Assembly (NCBI GenBank): GCA_024331125.1
Contig: JANDJI010000002.1
Span: forward strand, 310,001-374,000
DNA: 64,000 bases
DNA from: Nitrospira sp.
Lineage (GTDB): Bacteria; Nitrospirota; Nitrospiria; Nitrospirales; Nitrospiraceae
Direction: 5' to 3'
The translations under genes and the position numbers were made by a program. This document shows positions 9,268 through 17,122 of this stretch, piece after piece; within the stretch, counting starts at the first letter, position 1, and the number at the start of each line of letters is the position of its first letter. The notes below the pieces were generated by a model. It searched no databases, had not been told where the DNA came from, and worked only from the letters and a program-made list of their open reading frames with translations.

Positions 9268-9777
9268 TTATCTGATCGTGAAGGGAGCGGGGGCAACCTG
9301 CCCGGATTTGATCCAATAGTTTCTGACGTCCGGCTCGGCGTCCATGAGGGAAATTAAAAGATAGGAGGGAACCGGTAGGTTGATCTTGGGCCAAATCTCT
9401 TCATAATCGGTGGCGATCTTGATGTCGGTCACGGAGGGACGGGCAGGATCGTGGGGGTGAGAATGGTAGACGACCAGCAGATCGAGCCCGCGCTGGCGCA
9501 TGTCTTTCTTGGCGGCGGAGAAATCCTGCATGTCCATGACGAACGCGATTTCCGCCCGTTCGGCCGGCGTGAGCCGTTCCAAATGAGCGACTTTGGCGGT
9601 ATCGAACGAGGAAAGATGTTGCGCCCCCTCCATCGCGACGATGTTCGTGATGCGGTAGGCGCGGCTGACCATACCATTGGTTCCGGCCAGGAGCCCGCAA
9701 CACTCGTGAGGCGCGAGTTCCTTCGCGTGAGCGACCATGTCATCGAGAATATATCGAGGGATGACCAGCTCCGTCAC
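9268..9777 (-). CDS. JAMM/MPN+ metallopeptidase (Mec/HcyD type) for sulfur-carrier processing
   Basis: Zinc isopeptidase-like enzyme of 169 residues. The JAMM motif is intact: E25 in P-H-E-C-C-G, then H105-S-H107, S115 and D118, matching E...HxH-x7-S-x2-D exactly. Known bacterial relatives (Mec+ with CysO in Mycobacterium, HcyD in Wolinella) release an amino acid from, or trim residues off, the C-terminus of ubiquitin-like sulfur carriers. The cluster context supports this role: two MoaD/ThiS-like carriers and two E1-like enzymes lie upstream on the same strand, and one carrier ends in GGGR rather than GG. It is 53 bases downstream of an E1-like gene. Confidence 0.9.
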   Translation of the reverse strand: MTELVIPRYILDDMVAHAKELAPHECCGLLAGTNGMVSRAYRITNIVAMEGAQHLSSFDTAKVAHLERLTPAERAEIAFVMDMQDFSAAKKDMRQRGLDLLVVYHSHPHDPARPSVTDIKIATDYEEIWPKINLPVPSYLLISLMDAEPDVRNYWIKSGQVAPAPFTIR

Positions 9778-9830
9778 GGCGAGATGCTTTCTGTTTTCAA
9801 CTTACGCGTCACGTGGTGTTTGGATGGAGG

Positions 9831-10634
9831 TCAAATAGTGCAGGTCACGGTGTAATCCATGCGGAGATCTTTGATCGTCGGATTCGGCCCGCAGAGAGGG
9901 CAAGCCGGATCTTTGGGGCGCCCGACTTTGCGGAACTTCATCTCAAGGGCGTCGTAGATCAACAGTTTGTCGGCCAGGGTTTCGCCGATGCCCAGAATCT
10001 CCTTGATCGCTTCAGAGGCCTGCAAAATGCCCATCGTTCCCGCCAAGACACCCAACACGCCGGCCTCCTGACAATTGGGAACCAATCCGGCAGGAGGCGG
10101 TTCCGGATAGAGGCATCGGTAGCAGGGGTATCCTTGATGAGGTTTGATCGTAGTCAACTGGCCTTCGAATCGAAACATACTGGCCGAGATCAGGGTTTTC
10201 TTGGCGAAGAAACAGGCGTCATTGACCAAGAACCGGGTCGAGAAGTTGTCGGAACCGTCGAGCACCACGTCGTAGTGCGAGATGAGAGGAAGAATGTTGT
10301 CGGCATCCACCACTTGGCGGTAGGCGTTGACGGTGATCTCCGAGTTGACGGCCGACAGCGTCTTCTTGCCGGACTCGACTTTGGGCTGCCCGAGGGTCGC
10401 GGTCGAGTGCATGATCTGTCGTTGCAGATTGGACAGGTCCACCACGTCGCCATCCACGAGGCCGATGGTTCCGATGCCGGCGGCCGCGAGATATAGGCCG
10501 GCGGGAGACCCCAACCCCCCCGCGCCGATCAGCAACACCTTGGCGCGTTTGAGCTTGAGCTGCCCCTTGCCTCCGACGTCTTGGAGAATGATATGACGGC
10601 TGTACCGTTGGATCTCTGATTCAGTCAGTTGCAT
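9831..10634 (-). CDS. MoeB/ThiF/HesA-family E1-like adenylyltransferase (second copy)
   Basis: Activates the C-terminal Gly-Gly of a ubiquitin-like sulfur carrier by adenylation. 267 residues. The nucleotide-binding G-A-G-G-L-G-S-P is at about 38-44, followed by the L-V-D-G-D-V-V-D-L-S-N-L-Q-R-Q signature. D127 and D130 lie in D-G-S-D-N-F. Structural zinc ligands are C171 and C174 (C-Y-R-C) and C245 and C248 (C-P-L-C). C188 in N-C-Q-E-A-G-V lies in the crossover loop where family members keep a reactive Cys. No rhodanese domain is fused. It is about 60% identical by eye to the other copy at 12490-13302, suggesting each may serve a different carrier. Confidence 0.9.
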   Translation of the reverse strand: MQLTESEIQRYSRHIILQDVGGKGQLKLKRAKVLLIGAGGLGSPAGLYLAAAGIGTIGLVDGDVVDLSNLQRQIMHSTATLGQPKVESGKKTLSAVNSEITVNAYRQVVDADNILPLISHYDVVLDGSDNFSTRFLVNDACFFAKKTLISASMFRFEGQLTTIKPHQGYPCYRCLYPEPPPAGLVPNCQEAGVLGVLAGTMGILQASEAIKEILGIGETLADKLLIYDALEMKFRKVGRPKDPACPLCGPNPTIKDLRMDYTVTCTI

Positions 10635-10700
10635 GGTTTTGATCGTTCGGATCGTTGTCCGTTCGCTAGATGCTTCCTCTGCGCCGGTTCATATTCTCGC

Positions 10701-10940
10701 TTATTCCACGACGTTCAATTCGATCGGATCGACGATGACGCCTTTGTCTCGCAGACCGGCGACGGCGCGCTCGATCTCGGCGACGTCGCCGCTTAACTCC
10801 AAATCCATCCAGCCGGTCGTCTCGCGCACGTCGGCGCGGCGGACGTTCGTCACGACGTTGTATTCGTGCCCGATTTGATAGATGATCGGCTCCTTGATCT
10901 TGTCCTCCGGAAATCGGATGTGGAATCTCAGGCTGGTCAT
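10701..10940 (-). CDS. NIL-domain protein
   Basis: A 79-residue stand-alone NIL domain, a ferredoxin-like fold known as the C-terminal regulatory domain of MetN methionine transporters and, fused to ferredoxin, in a homocysteine-forming system. Typical features are R-F-H-I-R-F-P at the start, I-G-H-E-Y-N-V-V-T-N-V-R-R-A-D-V in the middle and G-W-M-D-L-E-L-S-G after it. The gene sits 2 bases after the carrier gene at 10943-11215, almost certainly cotranslated. The pairing with threonine synthase and a sulfur carrier suggests a role in sulfur-amino-acid synthesis or its feedback, as inference. No Cys residues, so it is not itself an iron-sulfur protein. Confidence 0.85.
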   Translation of the reverse strand: MTSLRFHIRFPEDKIKEPIIYQIGHEYNVVTNVRRADVRETTGWMDLELSGDVAEIERAVAGLRDKGVIVDPIELNVVE

Positions 10941-10942
10941 GG

Positions 10943-11215
10943 CTATCCTCCCGCGATGGCCGGCACGATGGAGACTTCGTCGCCGGTTTTCAAGGCGGTG
11001 TCCTTGCCCTTGAGAAAACGGATGTCTTCTTCGTTGACGTAGATGTTGACGAACCGCCGCAATTCCCCGGTGTCGTCGCAGAGGCGCGCTTTGATGCCGG
11101 GATAGGCGGATTCCAGATTATTGACCAGGTCTTCAATGGAGGTGGCGGCGACGTCGATTTCGCCTTGGTTCTTCGTCAAGGGTCTCAGCGGAGTCGGAAT
11201 GCGGACTTTAATCAT
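10943..11215 (-). CDS. MoaD/ThiS-family ubiquitin-like sulfur carrier ending in Gly-Gly
   Basis: A 90-residue beta-grasp protein ending A-I-A-G-G, so its C-terminus is ready for adenylation and thiocarboxylation without trimming. It has the MoaD-like body (V-R-I-P-T-P-L-R...V-N-E-E-D-I-R-F...[12 protein letters not shown]). Family members donate sulfide to cysteine, homocysteine, molybdopterin or thiazole synthesis. The start codon overlaps the threonine synthase stop by 4 bases, and the NIL gene starts 2 bases after its stop. Position between threonine synthase and an E1-like enzyme favours an amino-acid sulfur-donor role over molybdopterin, since no moaE is nearby. Confidence 0.9.
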   Translation of the reverse strand: MIKVRIPTPLRPLTKNQGEIDVAATSIEDLVNNLESAYPGIKARLCDDTGELRRFVNIYVNEEDIRFLKGKDTALKTGDEVSIVPAIAGG

Positions 11216-12462
11216 GGGTTCTCACCGTCGGTTTTTCTCAATTGAAAGGTTTTCTCGAAGGCCACCAGGCTCGGCTGAATACGGGTCGGCCGGCCGACGG
11301 CGTCGATGACCGCTTCCTGCGTTTTGAGCCCGTTGCCGGTAATATAGGCGACCGTCACGTCCTTTTTGCCGATGACCCCTTGCTTGGCGAGCTTTTTCAG
11401 GACCCCGATCGTGACGCCGCCGGCCGTTTCCGCGAAGATCCCTTCGGTCTGGGCCAGCAGTTGGATTCCTTCCACCACCTCGTCGTCGGTGACCATGTCC
11501 ATGGCGCCCCTGCTCTCGGCCGTGGCCTTGAGGGCATAATAGCCGTCCGCCGGGTTGCCGATGGCCAGGGACTTGGCGATGGTCTTGGGTTTCACCGGTT
11601 TGAAAAAGTCGCGACCCGCCTTGAACGCCGTGGCGATCGGAGAGCAGCCTTCGGCCTGAGCTCCATTGATCTTGGTGCGAACCTCGTCGATGAGGCCCAC
11701 GTGCTTCATTTCGTGCAAGCCCTTCCAGATTTTCGTCAGCAGCGATCCGGACGCCATCGGCACGACGACCTGATCCGGCGTCCTCCAGCCGAGCTGCTCC
11801 ACGGTTTCAAAGGCCAGCGTCTTGGATCCTTCGGCGTAGTAGGGGCGGATGTTGATGTTCACGAAGGCCCACCCATGTTCGCCGGCGATTTCGCTGCACA
11901 GCCGGTTGACGTCGTCGTAATTGCCTTCCACCTCGACGACGTGAGGCCGATAGATCAAGTTGCCAAGCACCTTGGCGGCCTCAAGGTCGCCGGGGATGAA
12001 CACGTAGCATCGGAGATTGGCCGATGCCGCGTGCGCCGCCACCGAGTTCGCCAGGTTGCCGGTCGAGGCGCAGGCGACGGTTTCGAAACCCAGCTCGCGG
12101 GCGCGGGTCAAGGCCACCGCGACTACACGGTCTTTGAAGGAGAGGGTCGGATGATTGACCGTATCGTTCTTGATGTAGAGCTCATCCAATCCCAGGTAGG
12201 CGCCGAGATTCTTGGCCCGCACCAGGGGAGTGAATCCGGCGTGAGGGCCGACGAGGTTCGCCCCCTCCACCGGCAGCAGATCGAGGTACCGCCACATGCT
12301 GTGGGGGCCGTTCTCGATGGTCTTGCGGGAGACGACCTTCTTGATCTCCTCGTAGTTGTATTTCACTTCGAGGGGACCGAAGCACATCTCGCAGACATGG
12401 ATCGCCTTGGTCGGGTACTCTTTTCCGCATTCCCGGCAGACCAACGCTTTCATCTTGCTCAT
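11212..12462 (-). CDS. thrC: Threonine synthase (PLP-dependent, with N-terminal zinc knuckle)
   Basis: Converts O-phosphohomoserine to threonine with PLP. 416 residues. The N-terminal four-Cys knuckle (C9, C12, C24, C27) is common in class II bacterial and archaeal threonine synthases. The PLP lysine is K110 in H-P-T-L-S-F-K-D-R, and the phosphate-binding region follows in A-S-T-G-N-L-A-N-S. Embedding in a sulfur-carrier operon is notable: relatives acting on phosphohomoserine or acetylhomoserine could in principle accept sulfide to give homocysteine, but the sequence alone supports threonine synthase. It overlaps the carrier gene downstream by 4 bases and is 27 bases after the first E1-like gene. 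Confidence 0.9.
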   Translation of the reverse strand: MSKMKALVCRECGKEYPTKAIHVCEMCFGPLEVKYNYEEIKKVVSRKTIENGPHSMWRYLDLLPVEGANLVGPHAGFTPLVRAKNLGAYLGLDELYIKNDTVNHPTLSFKDRVVAVALTRARELGFETVACASTGNLANSVAAHAASANLRCYVFIPGDLEAAKVLGNLIYRPHVVEVEGNYDDVNRLCSEIAGEHGWAFVNINIRPYYAEGSKTLAFETVEQLGWRTPDQVVVPMASGSLLTKIWKGLHEMKHVGLIDEVRTKINGAQAEGCSPIATAFKAGRDFFKPVKPKTIAKSLAIGNPADGYYALKATAESRGAMDMVTDDEVVEGIQLLAQTEGIFAETAGGVTIGVLKKLAKQGVIGKKDVTVAYITGNGLKTQEAVIDAVGRPTRIQPSLVAFEKTFQLRKTDGENP

Positions 12463-12489
12463 GGTTGCACCACCTTCGGCAATCGGCCG

Positions 12490-13302
12490 TTACGGACGCA
12501 CCGCGCAGCCGGCATAGGGATCTCCGTCGTCGAACAACTGGGTGATTGTAGGATGCTCGCCGCATAGGGCGCAATCGGGATTGCGGCGGACCTTGATTTC
12601 CCTAAACTGCGTTTTTCTCGCGTCGAAATCAAGCAGGCGGTTGGTCAACGGCCGTCCGATTCCCAGGATGAGTTTCAAGGCCTCCGTCGCCTGGATCGTG
12701 CCGATGATGCCGGCCAACACGCCGATGACGCCCGCCTCCTGACACGACGCCACCAGGCCGGGCGGCGGCGGCGCCTTGAATACGCAGCGGTAACAGGCCG
12801 ATTGTTTGGGAACGATCGTCGTCACCCGCCCGTCGAACCGCAGAATGCCCCCGTGGACCAGCGGTTTGCCGGCGAAGAAACAGGCATCGTTGATCAGAAA
12901 CTTGGCCGTGAAATTGTCGACGCCGTCGATGATGACGTCGTAATCCTCGAAGATCTTCAAGGCGTTTCCCGCCGTCAGCCGTTCTTCATAGGTCGAGACG
13001 GCGACGTCGGGATTCAACGCCTGGATCTTTTCTTTTCCCGACAGGACCTTCGGACGACCCACGTCCGGCGTGTGATGGAGAATTTGCCGCTGAAGGTTGG
13101 TCAAATCGACGACGTCGCTGTCGATCAGCCCGATTCGGCCGATGCCGGCGGCGGCCAGATAGAGGGCGGCCGGGGAGCCCAATCCTCCCGCGCCGACGAG
13201 CAAGACCTTGGCCTTGGCGATTTTCTTTTGCCCTTTCCCGCCGACCTCGGGCAACAGGATGTGCCGGCTATAGCGATTGATCTGCTCTTCGGTGAAATCC
13301 AT
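12490..13302 (-). CDS. MoeB/ThiF/HesA-family E1-like adenylyltransferase (first copy)
   Basis: Same family as the gene at 9831-10634. 270 residues with G-A-G-G-L-G-S-P at about 38-44, I-D-S-D-V-V-D-L-T-N-L-Q-R-Q, D127 and D130 in D-G-V-D-N-F, zinc cysteines C170, C173, C244 and C247, and loop cysteine C187. The last 15 residues differ from the other copy and end with an additional Cys (Y-A-G-C-A-V-R-P). It is located between cysteine synthase and threonine synthase and is the natural partner of the carrier at 14313-14513. Two E1-like proteins with two carriers in one operon suggest two parallel sulfur-transfer branches. Confidence 0.9.
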   Translation of the reverse strand: MDFTEEQINRYSRHILLPEVGGKGQKKIAKAKVLLVGAGGLGSPAALYLAAAGIGRIGLIDSDVVDLTNLQRQILHHTPDVGRPKVLSGKEKIQALNPDVAVSTYEERLTAGNALKIFEDYDVIIDGVDNFTAKFLINDACFFAGKPLVHGGILRFDGRVTTIVPKQSACYRCVFKAPPPPGLVASCQEAGVIGVLAGIIGTIQATEALKLILGIGRPLTNRLLDFDARKTQFREIKVRRNPDCALCGEHPTITQLFDDGDPYAGCAVRP

Positions 13303-13383
13303 GAAATGGCCTGTTTCCGCTGAAACGCGGTGTGCCCTCGACGTTCAAGGCTCAGATCCGCGGGAGTGCCGCACGCGGCCGAC

Positions 13384-14316
13384 CTAAATGTTAAAGTATT
13401 TCTCGATGCTGATGTACCGTTCGCCCGTATCGCAGAGAATGGTCACCACGTTTTTCCCCGGTCCCAATTCGTCGGCGACTTTCTGGGCGGCAAAGACGTT
13501 GGCGCCGGCCGAAATGCCGACCAGGAGGCCTTCCTTCTTTGCCAGCAGCTTGGCCGTTTGATAGGCCTCGTCGTCGGTGACCGTGATGACGCGGTCCAGG
13601 ATCTTACGATTCAACACCTTGGGAATAAAACCGGCGCCGATTCCTTGAATTTTGTGCGGGCCGGGATCTCCCCCCGACAACACAGGGGAAGTGGCCGGCT
13701 CCACGGCGATGACCTGGATGCTCGGGTTTTTTTCTTTGAACACCTCGCCGCATCCGGTAATCGTTCCGCCCGTTCCGACGGCGGCGACGAAGGCGTCGAT
13801 CTTCCCGTCCAACGCGTCCCAAATTTCCACCGCCGTCGTCATGCGATGCATCGCTGGATTGGCCGGGTTTGAAAACTGATCCGGCATGAAATACGACGGA
13901 TTCTGGGCCAAGATACTCTCCGCTTCTTTAATGGAGCCTTTCATGCCTTCCCACGCCGGCGTCAAGACAAGTTGGGCGCCGTAGGATGACAGCAGACTGG
14001 CCCGCTCCATGCTCATGCTTTCCGGCATGACGAGGATCAGCTTATAGCCGCGAACCGCCGCGATCATGGCGAGTCCGATACCGGTGTTGCCGCTGGTCGG
14101 CTCGATGATCGTTCCGCCGGGTTTGAGCTTCCCTTGGCGCTCCGCCTCGTTGATCATGTTGAGGCAGATCCGATCCTTGACGCTGCCGGCGGGGTTGAAA
14201 AATTCCACCTTGCCGTAGATTGCCGCGGAGTCGGGTTTTGAGAGTCTGTTCAGCCGAACAAGCGGGGTCCGACCGATCAGCTCGGTGATGTCTTTGTGAA
14301 GACCGGAGATGATCAT
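13384..14316 (-). CDS. Cysteine synthase (CysK/CysM family)
   Basis: PLP enzyme that forms cysteine from an activated serine and a sulfur donor. 310 residues, normal length. The PLP lysine is K47 in N-P-A-G-S-V-K-D-R, the substrate loop is E-P-T-S-G-N-T-G-I-G, and the phosphate loop reads G-T-G-G-T-I-T-G. Its ATG overlaps the stop of the upstream ThiS-like carrier (ATGA), a tight translational coupling. That coupling suggests it uses the carrier thiocarboxylate, as CysM does with CysO, rather than free sulfide. Which activated serine it uses (O-acetyl or O-phospho) cannot be settled by eye, so I give no gene symbol. Confidence 0.93.
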   Translation of the reverse strand: MIISGLHKDITELIGRTPLVRLNRLSKPDSAAIYGKVEFFNPAGSVKDRICLNMINEAERQGKLKPGGTIIEPTSGNTGIGLAMIAAVRGYKLILVMPESMSMERASLLSSYGAQLVLTPAWEGMKGSIKEAESILAQNPSYFMPDQFSNPANPAMHRMTTAVEIWDALDGKIDAFVAAVGTGGTITGCGEVFKEKNPSIQVIAVEPATSPVLSGGDPGPHKIQGIGAGFIPKVLNRKILDRVITVTDDEAYQTAKLLAKKEGLLVGISAGANVFAAQKVADELGPGKNVVTILCDTGERYISIEKYFNI

Positions 14317-14513
14317 CGACCGCCTCCCATGTAGAACAAGAACTCGATCTGATCTCCATCGGAGACGGGAGTCGTTGCCAGGCGGTCGCGATCCACGACT
14401 TTGTCGTTCACCTCGACCGCGACCATCTGCGGTTCGATCTGCTTGCTTTTGAGCAAATCAAGGAGGGTTCCGCTCGATACGTCCTCGATTTTTCCATTGA
14501 TTTTGACCTGCAT
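14313..14513 (-). CDS. ThiS-like sulfur carrier ending in Gly-Gly-Gly-Arg
   Basis: A 66-residue beta-grasp carrier (M-Q-V-K-I-N-G-K, L-L-K-S-K, V-A-V-E-V-N-D-K-V-V, G-D-Q-I-E-F-L). The C-terminus reads F-Y-M-G-G-G-R, with one Arg after the glycines; the final Arg codon CGA precedes TGA (14313-14315). Carriers must end in Gly-Gly to be adenylated, so removal of the Arg would be required, plausibly by the JAMM peptidase of the same operon. I start at ATG 14513, which has GGAG six bases upstream and matches family length; the longer open frame upstream is promoter DNA. First gene of the operon. Confidence 0.87.
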   Translation of the reverse strand: MQVKINGKIEDVSSGTLLDLLKSKQIEPQMVAVEVNDKVVDRDRLATTPVSDGDQIEFLFYMGGGR

Positions 14514-14553
14514 GAATGCTCCGAAGTTGGCAGAGAAATTGAGATTTTGGCCA

Positions 14554-14582
14554 ACGTAACAAAGGGGCTCCACGGTTGTCAA
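14554..14582 (-). promoter_or_regulatory. Sigma-70-type promoter for the sulfur-carrier operon
   Basis: On the minus strand a perfect TTGACA (complement of 14577-14582) is followed after 17 bases by TTACGT (complement of 14554-14559). Transcription would begin about 35 bases before the carrier ATG at 14513. The -10 is weak, the -35 and spacing are ideal, and the position fits the first gene of the operon. Confidence 0.55.
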
Positions 14583-14847
14583 GGTGATGATCTGTGGGTG
14601 GAGTGCGCGAGGGCCATTGTTGAAGCATGAAGAAGCATGAGATAGGCCGACCGGTTTTCGGGTCAGGAGGAGAACGCAAGGCGACATCCTTCGGTAAGCT
14701 GGAAGCCGGTCACGCATGTGCGAAGGGGGAAGAGGCGAGTTCTTTACCGTGGTCCGGTGTGTTGCTTGACTTTGGAAGACTTCCTCTCCACTATGCCGAT
14801 TTCTTCTGTCCGTTGGTGAGAAGTCCGGGGCCAGCCCCCGGCAAGAA
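14583..14847. other. Intergenic stretch upstream of the sulfur operon
   Basis: Between the divergent sulfur operon and the five-gene plus-strand operon lie about 334 bases in total. Apart from the promoter at 14554-14582 I see no RNA gene or conserved motif. A short plus-strand open frame at 14627-14863 has no recognisable features and looks like chance. Confidence 0.5.
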
Positions 14848-15261
14848 ATGGTTTTTGATTTAGAAGCTCCGGAGCCATTCCTTATGTGGAAAAAGAATTT
14901 TCTCTTTCGGGTCGGCGACGGCGCGCCGATGGTCGAGTCGGAGAACGAGCTGTTTCATGATACCGAACCGGCGATGGACAGCGCCGGTCTGACGCTCGAG
15001 CGGTTTTTGTCCGTCTGGGTGCAGGGCGAAGGCGAGGAGGATAAACCATCGACGTTCACCAATGTCTATGTCCGAACCGCCGCGTTGGACGTGGCGAAGC
15101 GTGTGGGGTTTCTCCAGCCGCTCCAAGGACGGTCTCACCAGATCAAGCAGATGCTGACGCCGGAGCAGAAACAATTTCTGGGACGATGGCTTCAAACGCA
15201 TGCGCCCGAGGCCTGGGAGGCGTCGGAGGAGCAGTTTCGCGCGCTCTTTGATCTTGAATGA
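14848..15261 (+). CDS. Hypothetical protein, first gene of a five-gene operon
   Basis: 137 residues, mostly acidic and polar, without signal peptide or membrane segment. The frame begins M-V-F-D-L-E-A-P-E-P-F; an alternative ATG at 14884 (M-W-K-K-N-F-L-F) has a weak GGAG about 12 bases upstream. No family recognised. The stop overlaps the start of the PLD-domain gene (ATGA), so coding is supported by tight coupling with a clear gene. Function unknown. Confidence 0.65.
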   Translation: MVFDLEAPEPFLMWKKNFLFRVGDGAPMVESENELFHDTEPAMDSAGLTLERFLSVWVQGEGEEDKPSTFTNVYVRTAALDVAKRVGFLQPLQGRSHQIKQMLTPEQKQFLGRWLQTHAPEAWEASEEQFRALFDLE

Positions 15262-15836
15262 ACGGATTACGGCTGTGCATTTTCTTCTGGATCGGATGTT
15301 GCGTCGTCATCCCCGGATGGCCGGGAGGCGGCGTTTCGACAACGTCGGCGCGGGAAGTCTCGGCCTCTTCGGTATCGGTAGATGTCTGGTACGCGCCGGA
15401 AGACAGGCCGTTACAGCGGGTGGTGGGGATTTACGAGCGGGCGACGCAGTATATTTATGTGGCGGTGTATGGGATGACGTTTCCCCCCGCCATCAAGGCT
15501 CTGCTCGCCGCGCATAAGCGGGGGGTGGACGTGCGAATCATCACGGACCGCCAACGTTTGAACGATCCCAAACAGCGGGCGGCGATGACCGCTCTGCGGG
15601 AAGCCGGCGTTCCCGTCAAGGTCAATCGGCATGACGGCCTGATGCATCTGAAGCAAGTGGTCATCGACGATCAGGTCAATATGAACGGCTCGATGAATCA
15701 TACGGGCAGCGGCAATCGATATAATGATGAACGGCTTGACGTCATTCGGGACCGGGCTCTCTCGGTCAAGGCGCGCGACAAATTTCTTTCGATGTGGCGC
15801 GATCAAGCCAGATTCGAGGATTGGAACCCCTCGTAG
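15258..15836 (+). CDS. Exported phospholipase D-family (Nuc-like) single-HKD protein
   Basis: 192 residues with an N-terminal signal peptide or anchor (L-C-I-F-F-W-I-G-C-C-V-V-I) and a single PLD phosphodiesterase domain. The HKD motif is present as H-L-K-Q-V-V-I-D-D followed by N-G-S-M-N-H-T (about residues 131-149). Single-HKD proteins of this size act as homodimers and include the Nuc/Bfil-type endonucleases. Export suggests a periplasmic or surface role, for instance nuclease or phosphodiesterase. The gene overlaps the upstream gene by 4 bases and is followed 11 bases later by the monooxygenase gene. Confidence 0.85.
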   Translation: MNGLRLCIFFWIGCCVVIPGWPGGGVSTTSAREVSASSVSVDVWYAPEDRPLQRVVGIYERATQYIYVAVYGMTFPPAIKALLAAHKRGVDVRIITDRQRLNDPKQRAAMTALREAGVPVKVNRHDGLMHLKQVVIDDQVNMNGSMNHTGSGNRYNDERLDVIRDRALSVKARDKFLSMWRDQARFEDWNPS

Positions 15837-15847
15837 CGAGGCATGGC

Positions 15848-17122
15848 GTGAGAAAGGAAGAAGCGGACGTCGCGGTGGTGGGCGCCGGGGGAGGCGGGGC
15901 GGTCTTGGCCTTGGCCTTGGCTCACAAGGGAATCAAAACGATCGTGCTGGAGCAGGCCGCGGGGCCGCCTCGCGGCCTGCGCGGCGAGATTCTTCAACCC
16001 AACGGACAGCGGGTGCTCGATCAGCTTGGGCTGTTGCATAAGTTGCCCGCCGACTCGGTCCGTCCGGTTCGGCTGTTTCATTTTTGTCGGGCGGGCGGCG
16101 AACGGCTCTGTACGGTGGATTATGGCGACTTGCCGCCTCCCTACAACCGGGCGGTGGTAACGTTGCCCAATGTGGCGCACCATGCCATCCTCGACGCGAT
16201 TCACACGCAGCCGGCGGTGACGCTGTGGTACGGAACGTCCTTCGTCGGTCTGTTGCGAGAGAACGGACAGGTCGTCGGCCTGACGGCCAAAAGGGAAGGC
16301 GAAGAGATCACGGTGCGGGCCAAGGTGGTCGTCGGCGCCGACGGAGCCTTTTCAAAAGTCCGGGAGTCCTTGGGCATTCCCGCCGACGTGCATCTGTATC
16401 CCCAAGGCTATCTGATCGCCATCATCGAGGCGCCCGTTTCGATCGACGAAGCCAAGTATTTTGTGGGCAAGCGCACGATTCTCGCGCTGTTTCCTGCTGC
16501 GGGTCGCCGCGTGTTTCTGCTCTACATGATCGACGCCGGCTCTTACGACCGCGTCAAGGCTCAAGGCATCCCTTCGTTGCAACGGGCCTGGACGGCCATC
16601 AGTCCGCCCGATGAACCGATCTTTCGAGGATTGACGGATTGGAGTCAGACCGCGTTTCTCCCGACCGGCCGGGTTCGGGCTCCGACCTGGGTGGCCGACG
16701 GGGCGGTGCTGATCGGCGACGCCGCCCATGCGATGAATCCGCATGCGTCGCAAGGGCGGATGCAGGCGATGGTGGACGCCGTCACGCTCGCCGATCTGTT
16801 GCCCGACTGTCTGGCGGCCAATGATTGCTCGGCGGAACGGTTGAAACAATTCGAGCGCCTGCGCCGACCGCAGGTCACGGTGTTGCAACGGCTGGCCGAT
16901 GAGGAGGTGTTTTTTTGGAACACCGGCAACCCCGTGATCGGCTTTTTGCGAGATCGCGTGTTCAAAACCTTGGACAGGAACGCGCGGCTTCGGTATCGCA
17001 TCTTGTCTACCACGGCCGGATTACGAACCAGGCCGCCGTTCGGCCTGGTTGACCGCTTCATGGCGGCGGGGTTCCTGCCCGACCCCCATGCCTGCGACAG
17101 GGCGGTCCACGATGTCGGGTGA
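15848..17122 (+). CDS. FAD-dependent monooxygenase, UbiH/PHBH-like group A flavoprotein
   Basis: About 424 residues. The N-terminal Rossmann motif V-V-G-A-G-G-G-G-A-V-L-A binds FAD, the middle V-G-A-D-G-A-F-S-K-V-R matches the DG motif and L-I-G-D-A-A-H-A-M-N-P the GD motif for the FAD ribityl. Such enzymes hydroxylate aromatic or isoprenoid rings; the substrate is not deducible. GTG 15848 (V-R-K-E-E-A-D-V-A-V-V) is preferred: it follows the PLD stop, has GAGG seven bases upstream and puts the Rossmann motif near the N-terminus. An in-frame GTG at 15794 would overlap the PLD gene. Third gene of the operon. Confidence 0.88.
   Translation: MRKEEADVAVVGAGGGGAVLALALAHKGIKTIVLEQAAGPPRGLRGEILQPNGQRVLDQLGLLHKLPADSVRPVRLFHFCRAGGERLCTVDYGDLPPPYNRAVVTLPNVAHHAILDAIHTQPAVTLWYGTSFVGLLRENGQVVGLTAKREGEEITVRAKVVVGADGAFSKVRESLGIPADVHLYPQGYLIAIIEAPVSIDEAKYFVGKRTILALFPAAGRRVFLLYMIDAGSYDRVKAQGIPSLQRAWTAISPPDEPIFRGLTDWSQTAFLPTGRVRAPTWVADGAVLIGDAAHAMNPHASQGRMQAMVDAVTLADLLPDCLAANDCSAERLKQFERLRRPQVTVLQRLADEEVFFWNTGNPVIGFLRDRVFKTLDRNARLRYRILSTTAGLRTRPPFGLVDRFMAAGFLPDPHACDRAVHDVG

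Noticed and set aside
11242..12567. 441-codon plus-strand frame opposite threonine synthase
   Set aside because: No motif and no ribosome binding site; thrC motifs are intact on the minus strand.
14627..14863. 78-codon plus-strand frame upstream of the five-gene operon
   Set aside because: No recognisable start signal or domain; it crosses the intergenic region and the next gene's start.
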